Positions 1 to 7,586 of a stretch of 54,636 nt of DNA are shown here, in pieces. Location of the stretch: positions 1 through 54,636 of the IMG/VR virus record IMGVR_UViG_3300046675_000480; one strand, given 5' to 3'. A model generated the notes under the pieces. The model did not search any database. It saw only the letters and a program-made list of their open reading frames with translations, and had not been told where the DNA came from. Position numbers and translations under genes: made by a program. Positions within the stretch are counted from its first letter, which is position 1, and each line of letters begins with the position of its first letter. The stretch is from a virus.

Positions 1-2
1 TC

Positions 3-209
3 ACGACTACCAGATTTAGGGAAGAACTTCAGAAAGTGGACCTATTGCCGCAAGACCCGGATGTGCGCCTAACTGTGCGCGCACGGGAGAGCGCACTGAG
101 TGTCATCCGTGCGCGCTACTCCGAGCTTCGCAAAAAGTTGGCCGACAAGGGCCTTATGTCCTTGTACGAGCTATATGTTTGGCCAACGACACCGGGGCCA
201 AAAAAGTGA
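3..209 (+). CDS. 3' end of an unidentified gene (partial)
   Basis: An open frame enters from the left edge and ends at TGA 207-209, giving 68 residues without a start. The visible part is charged and probably helical (REELQKV, RARYSELRKKLADKG) and ends in a Pro/Lys tail (TPGPKK). I do not recognise the family. Its codons use many more A/T third positions (ttt, agg, gaa, ctt, aaa, cta) than any other gene here, so it may come from another source or belong to a different module. It is followed directly by the GTGCGC repeat region and points the same way as the late genes. Coding status rests on open frame and amino-acid character only. Confidence 0.5.
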   Translation, partial: TTTRFREELQKVDLLPQDPDVRLTVRARESALSVIRARYSELRKKLADKGLMSLYELYVWPTTPGPKK

Positions 210-210
210 C

Positions 211-320
211 CGCACACCCCCGTGCGCTACCCCCCGTGCGCCCCCTGTGCGCAGTCCGTTGCATGATGGGGCGCACGGGGCGCACGGGGGGTCTATTAGA
301 CCCCCGTGCCCGTGCGCCCC
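211..320. repeat. cluster of CCCCCGTGCGC direct and inverted repeats with a perfect hairpin
   Basis: This non-coding stretch is built mostly from near-copies of an 11-bp unit, CCCCCGTGCGC: at 217-227, 230-241 and 242-252 in one direction, 271-280 and 280-291 inverted, and 301-310 and 311-320 again direct. Its centre is a perfect inverted repeat, GGGGGTCTA (287-295) and TAGACCCCC (297-305), separated by one base. No T-run follows, so a simple terminator is unlikely. Such clusters usually bind a repressor, replication initiator or partition protein, but nothing here identifies the binder. The rest of the gap to the gene at 400 shows no clear promoter. Confidence 0.7.
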
Positions 321-399
321 TTCGTGCGGACCAACCGGGATCAACCACTAGTGTCCAGCGTCGAGTTAAGTTTTTCGACCACAGCAGAGGCAGACAGAC

Positions 400-723
400 A
401 TGACCGCCACCACCGAGCGCCTCAACGGCGTCACCATGACCATCTTCCGGCCCGACAAGCCCGAGCCCATGCCCGAGGGCGGCATCCTCCGGCGAACCTT
501 CAAGGTCGGTCGCTTCAACGTCACCATGACCTACGACCTCGTCGCTCTCAAAGATGCCCGAGGATGTCTCAGCCGGTTCGTCACCCAGTGGGAACCCGAC
601 AAGCCCAAGCGGCTCACCACCGCCGAGTTCCGCCAATACTTCGACCAGCGCGATGCCGTCTATCAGCAGGTCGCCAACATGACCAACGGCAACACCATGG
701 TCATTGATCCGGGGCGCAAGTGA
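400..723 (+). CDS. small phage protein of unknown function
   Basis: The 107-residue product has balanced composition, no signal peptide and no membrane segment. Codon third positions are strongly G/C like the rest of the phage, which supports real coding. The beginning (VTMTIFRPDKPEPMPEGG) and middle (FKVGRFNVTMTYDLVAL) suggest a beta-rich fold, and the second half is helical (FRQYFDQRDAVYQQ). The stop codon overlaps the ATG of the next gene by one base, so the two are probably translationally coupled. It is the first gene after the GC-rich repeat cluster. No family recognised. Confidence 0.7.
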   Translation: MTATTERLNGVTMTIFRPDKPEPMPEGGILRRTFKVGRFNVTMTYDLVALKDARGCLSRFVTQWEPDKPKRLTTAEFRQYFDQRDAVYQQVANMTNGNTMVIDPGRK

Positions 724-962
724 TGGCCCACCTCCGCTACTCGGAACGATGGCGCGACAGCGTTCATCTGTCGCTCCCCGAGGCCGCCATCTACACCGGC
801 ATGTCCATCATCGCCCTCCGACAGTCCCTCGCCTGCAGGCAGATCAGGTTTATCGCCCTCTGCCCCACTGTCCTCGACAAGCTCGTCGCCTCGATCTCCG
901 CACGCCCACCAGCCGGCAAACGCCTGCTCGCCAAAAACGTCCAGCTTGACATAAGCCCATGA
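723..962 (+). CDS. small helix-turn-helix (excisionase/MerR-like) protein
   Basis: A 79-residue protein starting at ATG 723 within TGATGG, which overlaps the previous stop. A GTG at 720 is also in frame. Residues about 15-45 (LSLPEAAIYTGMSIIALRQS) resemble the winged-helix pattern of excisionase and MerR-type binders, in which a Leu-x-x-x-Glu-Ala-Ala helix is followed by a turn and a recognition helix. The remainder is short and basic. A role as Xis-like architectural or regulatory DNA-binding protein is plausible, but no integrase is seen nearby. Family assignment is by pattern only. Confidence 0.55.
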   Translation: MAHLRYSERWRDSVHLSLPEAAIYTGMSIIALRQSLACRQIRFIALCPTVLDKLVASISARPPAGKRLLAKNVQLDISP

Positions 963-1075
963 TGTGGTGCTCAAATCCCCGCCATGGCGCTACTGAGCCC
1001 GCGTCACCATCACCGCGTCGCGCAGAATCGCACTTACTGGTGTTCTGTGGACGCGCCCTGATTTTAGGATGCGCT

Positions 1076-1591
1076 ATGTTCGCTTGGCATGTGGCCCTCA
1101 CATTGCCCTTCCAAGAACTGATCGCTGAACGCAACCTCGCCCGGCAGGAGTTCCAGCCGTTCAATCCCAAAATCGTCATCACCAAAACCATCAGGAACCG
1201 TGACCACACCATCCGCGCCCCCTACATCCCCGGCTACATCTTCATCCGATTCGAGGACGACGATGACCGATGGCGCGCGATCAACCAGACACGCGGTGTT
1301 CGCCAGCTTATGCTCGCAGCGCCTGAAAGACCGGCAATCGTCCGCGAAGACGCCATGGCAATTCTCATCGACCGCTGCTCGGGCTCCGATGTTGTCTCTC
1401 CGGCCCAAGTCGATACCGCCCTCGCCAAACTCGTCCCGGTCGGTGCCGCCGTTCGCATCTCGGCCGGCCCCTTCGAGGGTCTCAAGGGTATCGTCCGTTG
1501 GTCACATCTCGACCGCGTCACCGTCCTCCTCTCCTTCCTCGGAGCACAGCGACCCATCGTCGTCCCCGCCAACACCGTCGACCGAACCTGA
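1076..1591 (+). CDS. NusG/RfaH-family transcription elongation (antitermination) factor
   Basis: The 171-residue product has both NusG domains. Residues about 1-105 look like the NGN domain that binds the RNA polymerase clamp (FAWHVALTLPFQELIAERNL, then YIPGYIFIRF). Residues about 120-165 carry a KOW motif (VPVGAAVRISAGPFEGLKGI). In the family this protein bridges the polymerase clefts and suppresses pausing; the KOW domain recruits Rho, ribosomes or other partners. I chose ATG 1076 because AGGA lies at 1066-1069 with normal spacing and the protein then starts at the NGN domain; an in-frame ATG at 959 would add an unsupported leader. It lies just before the terminase and about 50 kb of genes, so a processivity factor for late transcription is a reasonable inference. 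Confidence 0.85.
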   Translation: MFAWHVALTLPFQELIAERNLARQEFQPFNPKIVITKTIRNRDHTIRAPYIPGYIFIRFEDDDDRWRAINQTRGVRQLMLAAPERPAIVREDAMAILIDRCSGSDVVSPAQVDTALAKLVPVGAAVRISAGPFEGLKGIVRWSHLDRVTVLLSFLGAQRPIVVPANTVDRT

Positions 1592-1624
1592 AACCTGTTC
1601 CAACAATCTCGAAGCAGGCTAATC

Positions 1625-2050
1625 ATGTCCGTCACCCCGCTTCGCGTCGTGCGCAACCCCACCGGCAAGGGCGGCTTCCAGAAGGGCAAGTCGGGCAACC
1701 CTGCAGGCCGGCGCAAAGGCTCACGCGGCAACCTCGTCGATCTCAAGAAGCTGGCCCAGCAGTACACGGCCGAGGCGTTCGCGGCTGTGGTCGACATCAT
1801 GCGCGACAAGGAGACAGCGCCAACTGTTGTCCTCGGTTGCGCGACGGTGATCTTCGAGCGCGGCTATGGTCGAGTCTCACCAGCCGAGCCCGAGACACCG
1901 ATGATGGGCTTCGACATCGACAAGCTCACCTATGAGGAACTCGATGCACTCGGAGGGCGTGTCCTCGCAGCTATCGAATCTGTCAAAGTTTCTGGCGGTG
2001 ATCGAAGCGCGGAAGGCGATCAAGCTGGAGGAGCGGCGACAGCAGCGTGA
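1625..2050 (+). CDS. terminase small subunit (DUF5681-like)
   Basis: The 141-residue product opens with a basic segment, GGFQKGKSGNPAGRRKGS, the typical N-terminal signature of DUF5681-type small terminase subunits. A helical region follows (LVDLKKLAQQYTAEAFAAVVDIM). Small subunits recognise the packaging site and load the large ATPase. It lies immediately upstream of the large subunit and overlaps its start by about 107 bp in another frame. The last 20 or so residues (SGGDRSAEGDQAGG) fall inside that overlap and look like read-through of the large-subunit frame, so the functional C-terminus is probably short. Confidence 0.75.
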   Translation: MSVTPLRVVRNPTGKGGFQKGKSGNPAGRRKGSRGNLVDLKKLAQQYTAEAFAAVVDIMRDKETAPTVVLGCATVIFERGYGRVSPAEPETPMMGFDIDKLTYEELDALGGRVLAAIESVKVSGGDRSAEGDQAGGAATAA

Positions 2051-3557
2051 GTTCCTCGACAACACCGAGGAGGTCCGCGAGGCCTGCAAGCGCTTCTACG
2101 GCTTCGTGCAGAAGTCGTGGCACATCCTCGAACCGACCACGCCCTACAAGCCATCGTGGCACCATGAGGCGATAGGCGAGCACCTCGAAGCGGTTCATCG
2201 TGGCGAGATACAGCGGCTGCAGATCAACCAGCCGCCCGGCACGATGAAGTCGCTGACAGTTTCTGTCATGTTCGAGGCATGGGAATGGGGACCGGGCGCA
2301 ACGCCGGGCCTGCGCTTCCTCACCACATCGTATCGCGAAGACTGGGCGCGACGTGATAGCCGGCGCTGTCGAGACCTGATCCTGTCCGAGTGGTATCGCA
2401 CGCTGTGGCCCGAGATCGTGCTGACCCGCGACGGCGAGATCGACTTCGAGAACACCTATCTCGGCAACCGCAAGGCCGTGCCCTTCAAGTCGATGACCGC
2501 CGGCCGTGGCAACAGGGTCGTGATCGACGACCCGCACTCGACCGAGCAGGCCGAGAGCGATCAGGATCGCGAGACCACCAGCCGCATGTTCCGAGAGTCG
2601 GTGACCAGCCGCCTCAACGATCCGGTCAAGGACACCATCATCGTGATGATGCACCGCCTGCACCCCGACGACGTGTGCGGCGTCATCGAGCAGCTTGACC
2701 TGCCCTACACCAAGCTCGTGCTGCCCATGGAGTTCGTGAAGTCGCTGGTGGTGAAGACGCCGTTCTACGAAGACCCGCGCACCGAGGACGGCGAGCTACT
2801 GTGCCCGAATCGTCTACCGCGCGAGACCGTCGAGGCCAACAAGCTCGAACTCGGCGAGCACGCCTACGCCACCCAGTACCAGCAACAGCCGCGCGCCCGC
2901 GAGGGCAGCTACTTCTTCAATCCCTCGAACTTCCTGATCAAGCGCGAGACCGAGGGCGAGCCGGTCTATGAGCCGGCTGAGAAGCCCGCGATCTGCCAGT
3001 ACACGTTCTCGGTGATCGACACGGCGTCAAAGGTTGGCAAGGCACGCGACGGCACGGGTGTGCTGCACCTCGCCTACACGCAATTCCCCATCGAGCAGGT
3101 GCGGCTGATCGACTGGGAGCTTGTGCAGATCGAGGCTTCGCTGCTGGAGCAGATGCTGCCCGGCGTGCTGGAGCGCAACGAGGAACTGGCGCGCGAGACC
3201 GGCGCGATCATGGGATCGGCCGGCGCATGGATCGAGGAGAAGGACAGCGGCATTGTGCTGATCCAGCAGGCGGTGCGGCGCGGCCTCAACGTCCATCCCA
3301 TCGACTCGAAGCTGGTCGCGCTTGGCAAGGAGGCGCGTGCGGTCAACGTCAGCGGCTACATCTTCCGGGGCATGGTGAAGATCACCAAGGAGGCCTACGC
3401 GAAGACCAGCATCTTCCACGGCCGCAACCGCAATCACCTGTGGCATCAGGCGACCACGTTCCGCGTCGGCTACGGCACACCGAACGACGAAGACGAGATG
3501 TTCGATTGCCTGTGCTACGGCACGGCGCTGGCGCTGGGCGACGTCGAGATGTTCTGA
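1944..3557 (+). CDS. terL: terminase large subunit (packaging ATPase/nuclease)
   Basis: About 537 residues, normal for the family. The ATPase half has a Walker A-like loop QPPGTMKS at residues 96-103, with Met where most proteins have Gly, and a Walker B stretch VVIDDP at 192-197. The C-terminal half begins a RNase H-like nuclease with SVIDTAS around residue 359, supplying the first metal-binding Asp; later acidic positions include EDEMFD near the end. It powers DNA translocation into the procapsid and cuts the concatemer. I prefer ATG 1944, which has AGGA at 1935-1938; an in-frame ATG at 1932 also exists. Its last 43 bases overlap the end of a convergent reverse-strand gene. Confidence 0.93.
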   Translation: MHSEGVSSQLSNLSKFLAVIEARKAIKLEERRQQREFLDNTEEVREACKRFYGFVQKSWHILEPTTPYKPSWHHEAIGEHLEAVHRGEIQRLQINQPPGTMKSLTVSVMFEAWEWGPGATPGLRFLTTSYREDWARRDSRRCRDLILSEWYRTLWPEIVLTRDGEIDFENTYLGNRKAVPFKSMTAGRGNRVVIDDPHSTEQAESDQDRETTSRMFRESVTSRLNDPVKDTIIVMMHRLHPDDVCGVIEQLDLPYTKLVLPMEFVKSLVVKTPFYEDPRTEDGELLCPNRLPRETVEANKLELGEHAYATQYQQQPRAREGSYFFNPSNFLIKRETEGEPVYEPAEKPAICQYTFSVIDTASKVGKARDGTGVLHLAYTQFPIEQVRLIDWELVQIEASLLEQMLPGVLERNEELARETGAIMGSAGAWIEEKDSGIVLIQQAVRRGLNVHPIDSKLVALGKEARAVNVSGYIFRGMVKITKEAYAKTSIFHGRNRNHLWHQATTFRVGYGTPNDEDEMFDCLCYGTALALGDVEMF

Positions 3558-4105
3558 GCGGTGTAGAGGATGCCTTCGAGGAACACACGGTCATGGCCCG
3601 TCGCGTTCAGTCGGCTGTGCAGGATCGAATCGGTCGCGACATGGCGTCGGACCATGTCCCTCTTGGCCTCGTCGTAGGCGTGGAAGAACCACCTGCGCTC
3701 GAACCAGAAATCAGCGATGGCGACGAGGGCGGGCGGCGGCACATACCGATAGGGGGCAGGCTTGGGTTTCGGCAGGCGTGCGGCTTTGCGGTAGCGAGCG
3801 ACAGTGACAGCGGAGGCGTTGGTCTCTCGCAGGCAGCGCACCGCCTCGCGCCACTCCTCGCGGTCGAGTTCGGAGGTCAAAGCCCACTCGCGGTCGTCAC
3901 GGGTCGGAAACGGCGACAGGCCCTGCCAACTGCTCTCGGCTATCCATTCGACCGCGCAGGTGTCGACCGCAAGCAGGCCGCAGGCGATGCCGTCGACCAG
4001 CCCGAGATGGTCGGTGCTCAAGGCAATGTCCGCGCTGATCTGGCGAGCGATTGCGCAGGCTTCGGTGTGGGCCTGATCCCATGGGGTCATGCCATAGTTT
4101 GGCAT
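3515..4105 (-). CDS. reverse-strand protein of unknown function between terminase and portal
   Basis: The 196-residue product is rich in Trp and charged residues (TPWDQAHTEACAIARQISAD, WFERRWFFHAYDEAKRDMV), and its codons show strong G/C third positions. The forward frames across the same bases look like shadows. It has no signal peptide or membrane segment. The 3' end overlaps the terminase stop region by 43 bp. The ATG at 4105-4103 lacks a clear Shine-Dalgarno, and ATG at the sixth codon is an alternative. A single opposite-strand gene inside the head operon suggests an independently expressed accessory (moron-like) gene. I see no convincing promoter upstream. Family unknown. Confidence 0.65.
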   Translation of the reverse strand: MPNYGMTPWDQAHTEACAIARQISADIALSTDHLGLVDGIACGLLAVDTCAVEWIAESSWQGLSPFPTRDDREWALTSELDREEWREAVRCLRETNASAVTVARYRKAARLPKPKPAPYRYVPPPALVAIADFWFERRWFFHAYDEAKRDMVRRHVATDSILHSRLNATGHDRVFLEGILYTAQNISTSPSASAVP

Positions 4106-4116
4106 AGGAGGCGGCC

Positions 4117-4338
4117 ATGATGCTAGGCGTTCAGCAGCCTTCGCCGACCAACTACTTGGAGATGAACATGAGCGACAACTGCATGTTCTACTCGCACCGC
4201 GCGATGGTGGCGCAGGGCGTGGTGATCGCCGAGCAGCGCCTCAAGGAGCGGCAAATGGACTGCGATGACGTGGTCGCGTTCGTGCTGAGCGGGCAGGCGT
4301 GGCACTTCGCCCGCATGCCAATAGCGGGCAACGCCTGA
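4117..4338 (+). CDS. small protein of unknown function
   Basis: The 73-residue product has AGGAGG at 4106-4111, five bases before ATG 4117. A second SD-start pair inside it (GGAG 4158-4161, ATG 4168) would give a 56-residue form starting MSDNCMFYSH. The conserved-looking core contains two Cys and several His (SDNCMFYSHRAMVAQGVV, QMDCDDVVAFVLSGQAWHF). No membrane segment. Its TGA overlaps the ATG of the portal gene, so it probably couples portal translation. Function unknown. Confidence 0.6.
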   Translation: MMLGVQQPSPTNYLEMNMSDNCMFYSHRAMVAQGVVIAEQRLKERQMDCDDVVAFVLSGQAWHFARMPIAGNA

Positions 4339-5939
4339 TGGCCATCGTCCTCGTCAACTCCACGCTCGGCACGGCGCTCAACTCGCTGCTGACGACCAAC
4401 GACGACATCGTGCCCGGCTACGGCCCGAGCTACGAACTGTGCAAGCAGATTTACCTGTTCCACCCGCTCGGCGCGAAGCTGGTCGAGAAGCCGCTTGAAA
4501 TCGCCATGTCGGAGCCGCGCGAGATCAGCGTGCCCAACTCGCCAGAGCAGCGCGTGATCGAGGCCTTCGAGACCGAGTGGGATCGCGTCGGCGCGGACGA
4601 TCACATCAAGAACGTGGCGCGGCTCAGCCGCATCTACGGCATCGCCTCGGTGGCGCTGATGGAGGAGAATGTCGACGTCAACAAGCCGGTCGACTACACC
4701 AAGCTCTACAAGGGCAACATCAGCTTCAACGTCTACGATCCGATGAACACGGCGGGCTCGCTGGTGCTGGAGCAAGACCCGATGTCGCTGGAGTTCCAGC
4801 ACACCACCGAGATCAGGGTGCAGGGCAACGTGTTCCACCGCAGCCGCACCTGCGTGATTATGAACGAAGCGCCGATCTACATCAGCTTCACGTCATCGGC
4901 GTTCGGCTTTGTTGGCCGCTCGGCCTACCAGCGCTCGCTCTACCCGATGAAGTCGTTCCTGCAGACCATGGTCGCGGACGACATGGTGGCACGCAAGGCG
5001 GCGGTGCTGGTGGCCAAGATGAAGCAGGCAGGCAGCGTGGTGAACAGCGCCATGCTGAAGATGTTCGGCATCAAGCGCGGCATCGTGAAGGAGGCAGAAA
5101 ATGGCAACGTCATCGGCATCTCCCCGGACGAGGACATCGTCTCGCTCAACTTCCAGAACCTCGACGGGCCGCTCGAAATCGTCCGCAAGCAAATCCTCGA
5201 AAACATCGCGAGCGCGAGCGGCATGCCCGCCAAAATCCTCACCGAGGAAACTTTCGCGGAAGGGTTCGGCGAAGGCACGGAGGACGCCAAGGCCATCGCC
5301 CGCTATGTCGACGGAGTCCGAGACGGGCTGAAGCCGCTGTTCGACTACTACGACCGCATCGTCATGCACCGGGCATGGAACCCGGAGTTCTACAAGACCA
5401 TCCAGCGCGACTACAACGAGTACGCCAGCAAGACCTACGAGCAGGCGTTCTACGAGTGGAAGAACAGCTTCGAGGCCAAGTGGCCATCGCTGCTCAAGGA
5501 GCCCGACAGCGAGCTTGTGAAGGTCGACGAGGTCAAGCTGCGCGCGGTCGTGTCGTGGGTGCAGACGCTGCTGCCCATCGTCGATCCCGAGAACAAGGCG
5601 CGGCTGATCGAATGGGCGGTCGACAATTTCAACGCGCTGCAGTTCCTGTTCGACAGCCCGCTGGTGCTCGACTACGACGCCATCGCGCAGAACGCGCAGG
5701 AACAGCAGGACCAGCAGAAGGAGGCGATGAAGGCCGGCATGCAGCCCGGTGCGCCCGGACAGGGCGGCCAGCAACCCGGTGGCGCTGCCGGCAAGCCGCC
5801 GCAGATACAGGGACCGAAGTCGTTCGGCCTGAAGGGCTCGGCGCACGACAGCGCTGATGCCGTGGTCGAGTTCACGGCGGCCGTGAATCGCATGCTGGAG
5901 AACAGGAAGCCGACCAGTGGCCCTCCCGCCCATCGGTAA
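4338..5939 (+). CDS. portal protein (DUF1073-type)
   Basis: About 533 residues. The protein runs from MAIVLVNSTLGTALNSLL through a conserved core with GYGPSYELCKQIYLFHPLGA, a segment seen in DUF1073 phage portals (known for the family), then a long helical C-terminal part and a Gln/Gly/Pro-rich tail (about residues 455-490). The portal forms the dodecameric vertex for DNA entry and exit and docks the terminase. The context fits: terminase upstream and a Mu F-like head protein downstream. ATG 4338 overlaps the preceding TGA; an upstream in-frame ATG at 4299 would begin inside that gene. Confidence 0.85.
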   Translation: MAIVLVNSTLGTALNSLLTTNDDIVPGYGPSYELCKQIYLFHPLGAKLVEKPLEIAMSEPREISVPNSPEQRVIEAFETEWDRVGADDHIKNVARLSRIYGIASVALMEENVDVNKPVDYTKLYKGNISFNVYDPMNTAGSLVLEQDPMSLEFQHTTEIRVQGNVFHRSRTCVIMNEAPIYISFTSSAFGFVGRSAYQRSLYPMKSFLQTMVADDMVARKAAVLVAKMKQAGSVVNSAMLKMFGIKRGIVKEAENGNVIGISPDEDIVSLNFQNLDGPLEIVRKQILENIASASGMPAKILTEETFAEGFGEGTEDAKAIARYVDGVRDGLKPLFDYYDRIVMHRAWNPEFYKTIQRDYNEYASKTYEQAFYEWKNSFEAKWPSLLKEPDSELVKVDEVKLRAVVSWVQTLLPIVDPENKARLIEWAVDNFNALQFLFDSPLVLDYDAIAQNAQEQQDQQKEAMKAGMQPGAPGQGGQQPGGAAGKPPQIQGPKSFGLKGSAHDSADAVVEFTAAVNRMLENRKPTSGPPAHR

Positions 5940-6762
5940 TGCGAGCTTCACCAAGGTGCTCAACGAGGCCATCGCCGACATGATCGAGCATGGCTTCGAC
6001 TCGACGCAGCGCCTCGCCTACTGGCTGCGGGTTCTGCGCGAGACGCTGACACGCTCGTTCGTGCCGCGTGCCAAGCTGGAGAACATGATGCGCGAGGCGC
6101 TGCGCGCGATCTGGCAGAAGCAGGTCGAGCAGGGCCAGATACTGAACTGGCATCCCGGCGTCGAGCGCTTCACGCTGGCCAACGTCAAGCCCAAGCTGCG
6201 CGACGAACTCGACAAGCGCATCAGCGCCTCGGCCGACCTGATCAGGCTGAACCGCGACGAGCAGATCGAGGCGACCATGCGGCGCTTCAGCGGCTGGGCA
6301 TCGAGCATCCCGGCCGGCGGTGCGGCCGAGCCCGACAAGGCGGGCGCGCGAGAGACGATCAAGCGGGGTATCGCTGGCCTGCCTTTCACCGAGCGGCGCG
6401 TCATCATCGACCAAGGCCACAAGCTGACCAGCGCGATCAACGACATCGTGGCCAACGAGGCCGGCGCGATTGCCGGAATGTGGCACAGCCACTGGCGGCA
6501 GCCGGGCTACGACTATCGCGAGGATCACAAGGAGCGCGACGAGAAGGTCTACCTCGTGCGCGATAGCTGGGCCGACGATGCCGGACTGGTGAAGCCCGGT
6601 CCGAACGGCTACACCGACGCGATCACCCAGCCCGGCGAGGAAGTCTTCTGCCGGTGTTTCTATGAGTACATCTACGCGCTGCGCGACATGCCCGACGACA
6701 TGATCACGGCCAAGGGCAAGGCCAAGCTGATCGAAGTCCAAACCCAACTCGCAGGAGCCTGA
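5917..6762 (+). CDS. head morphogenesis protein (Mu F / SPP1 gp7-like)
   Basis: The 281-residue product starts at GTG 5917 with AGGAAG at 5904-5909 and overlaps the portal end. The N-terminal two thirds is helical. The C-terminal part has the Mu F-like signature: WHSHWRQPGYDYREDHKERD followed by DSWADDAG and EEVFCRCFYEYIY, in which the H..R..H pattern and the CRC motif are typical. These minor head proteins act during procapsid assembly and some enter the head with the DNA. Position after the portal agrees. Confidence 0.85.
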   Translation: MALPPIGNASFTKVLNEAIADMIEHGFDSTQRLAYWLRVLRETLTRSFVPRAKLENMMREALRAIWQKQVEQGQILNWHPGVERFTLANVKPKLRDELDKRISASADLIRLNRDEQIEATMRRFSGWASSIPAGGAAEPDKAGARETIKRGIAGLPFTERRVIIDQGHKLTSAINDIVANEAGAIAGMWHSHWRQPGYDYREDHKERDEKVYLVRDSWADDAGLVKPGPNGYTDAITQPGEEVFCRCFYEYIYALRDMPDDMITAKGKAKLIEVQTQLAGA

Positions 6763-6763
6763 C

Positions 6764-7009
6764 ATGACCAAGACGTTCGCCGAGTGGATGGTTCACGATC
6801 CCGGTCTCGCGGCGCACGAGGAGGCGTTCCGCACCACCTACGGGCCGGGCGCTGACCAGTACATGGACCTCGCCACCCTCAACCTGCGCCTCAAGGGCAT
6901 CGGCATCGACTACGAGGTGCCCGAGGAAGCGGCGGCTCCGGCTGGAGAGGCACAGGCAGCGCCGGCATCGACCGGCCGGCCGTCGGCCTACAAGGCGCAG
7001 CAGGAGTAG
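6764..7009 (+). CDS. small protein of unknown function in head operon
   Basis: The 81-residue product has a well-placed AGGAG ahead of the ATG. The N-terminal half looks folded (KTFAEWMVHDPGLAAHEEAF, YMDLATLNLRLKGIGIDYEV). The C-terminal 25 residues are Ala/Pro-rich and probably disordered. It follows the Mu F-like gene by one base. I do not recognise the family; a capsid accessory or small structural protein is possible from position alone. Confidence 0.65.
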   Translation: MTKTFAEWMVHDPGLAAHEEAFRTTYGPGADQYMDLATLNLRLKGIGIDYEVPEEAAAPAGEAQAAPASTGRPSAYKAQQE

Positions 7010-7012
7010 CCC

Positions 7013-7357
7013 GTGGCCGTCCAGAACGCGGCCCAGCAGACCACGCCTGCGGTCTACACCGCCGCCGGCTACACCGACACGCTCGATGGCTGGGCCAAGG
7101 CCGACTCGGCGGTCGCCACCATCGCCTCATGGTTCGTGGCGAACTATGGCGTGCAGGCGCTGCAGTTCATGTCGCGGGCCACGCTCGACGCGCGCATCGC
7201 TGCCCTGCCGGCAGCCCCGGTCGTGACGGCGAGCGCCACCGTGCTCAACGGCCAGTCGGTCGTCGTTCACAACGCGGCAGGCGCTGCGGTGGCCGGTTCG
7301 CCGGGCGCGGCTGAAGTGGCGGCGGGCGCGCTGACCGACGTCAAGCTGACGGTGTGA
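7013..7357 (+). CDS. small putative structural protein
   Basis: The 114-residue product starts at GTG 7013 with AGGAG upstream. It is Ala/Val/Thr-rich, with repeated small residues and a predicted beta-rich second half (VVTASATVLNGQSVVVHNAA), a composition common in virion decoration or head-associated proteins. There are no charged catalytic-looking clusters. It lies in a run of tightly spaced small genes after the head morphogenesis gene. No family recognised. Confidence 0.6.
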   Translation: MAVQNAAQQTTPAVYTAAGYTDTLDGWAKADSAVATIASWFVANYGVQALQFMSRATLDARIAALPAAPVVTASATVLNGQSVVVHNAAGAAVAGSPGAAEVAAGALTDVKLTV

Positions 7358-7358
7358 C

Positions 7359-7586
7359 ATGGCAGTCAAGGCGATCCCGGTCGTGATCGTGAGCGGCGCT
7401 CCGGCAACTATCTTCGCTGGCGCGACCACGCCGCGCACCATGGTGAGCGCTGGGCCTGACGTGCTGCCCGGCCCGGCGACGCCGATTCAGATCGTGACCG
7501 GGCGGCCGATGCTGGCCGGACCTGCGACGCCCATGATGGTGGTGGCGCGGCCCGTGCTGCCCGGCAAGGCGACACCCGTCGCATGA
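7359..7586 (+). CDS. short Pro/Val-rich repeat protein
   Basis: The 75-residue product is composed of degenerate repeats around Gly-Pro-Ala-Thr-Pro (GPATPIQIVTGRP, AGPATPMMVVARP, GKATPVA). Each unit is a short hydrophobic strand flanked by Pro, suggesting a beta-strand repeat or an extended structural peptide. It begins two bases after the preceding stop, and its stop overlaps the ATG of the DUF2829-like gene in an ATGA arrangement. Function unknown; a virion surface peptide is conceivable. Confidence 0.6.
   Translation: MAVKAIPVVIVSGAPATIFAGATTPRTMVSAGPDVLPGPATPIQIVTGRPMLAGPATPMMVVARPVLPGKATPVA

Noticed and set aside
723-962. Small HTH protein as an excisionase proving lysogeny
   Set aside because: The HTH pattern is generic and no integrase or repressor is visible in the window.
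3227-4120. 297-codon forward ORF over the terminase end and the reverse-strand gene
   Set aside because: Arg/Gly/His-rich shadow composition, no ribosome site, and it overlaps real genes on both strands (terminase and the 196-aa reverse gene).
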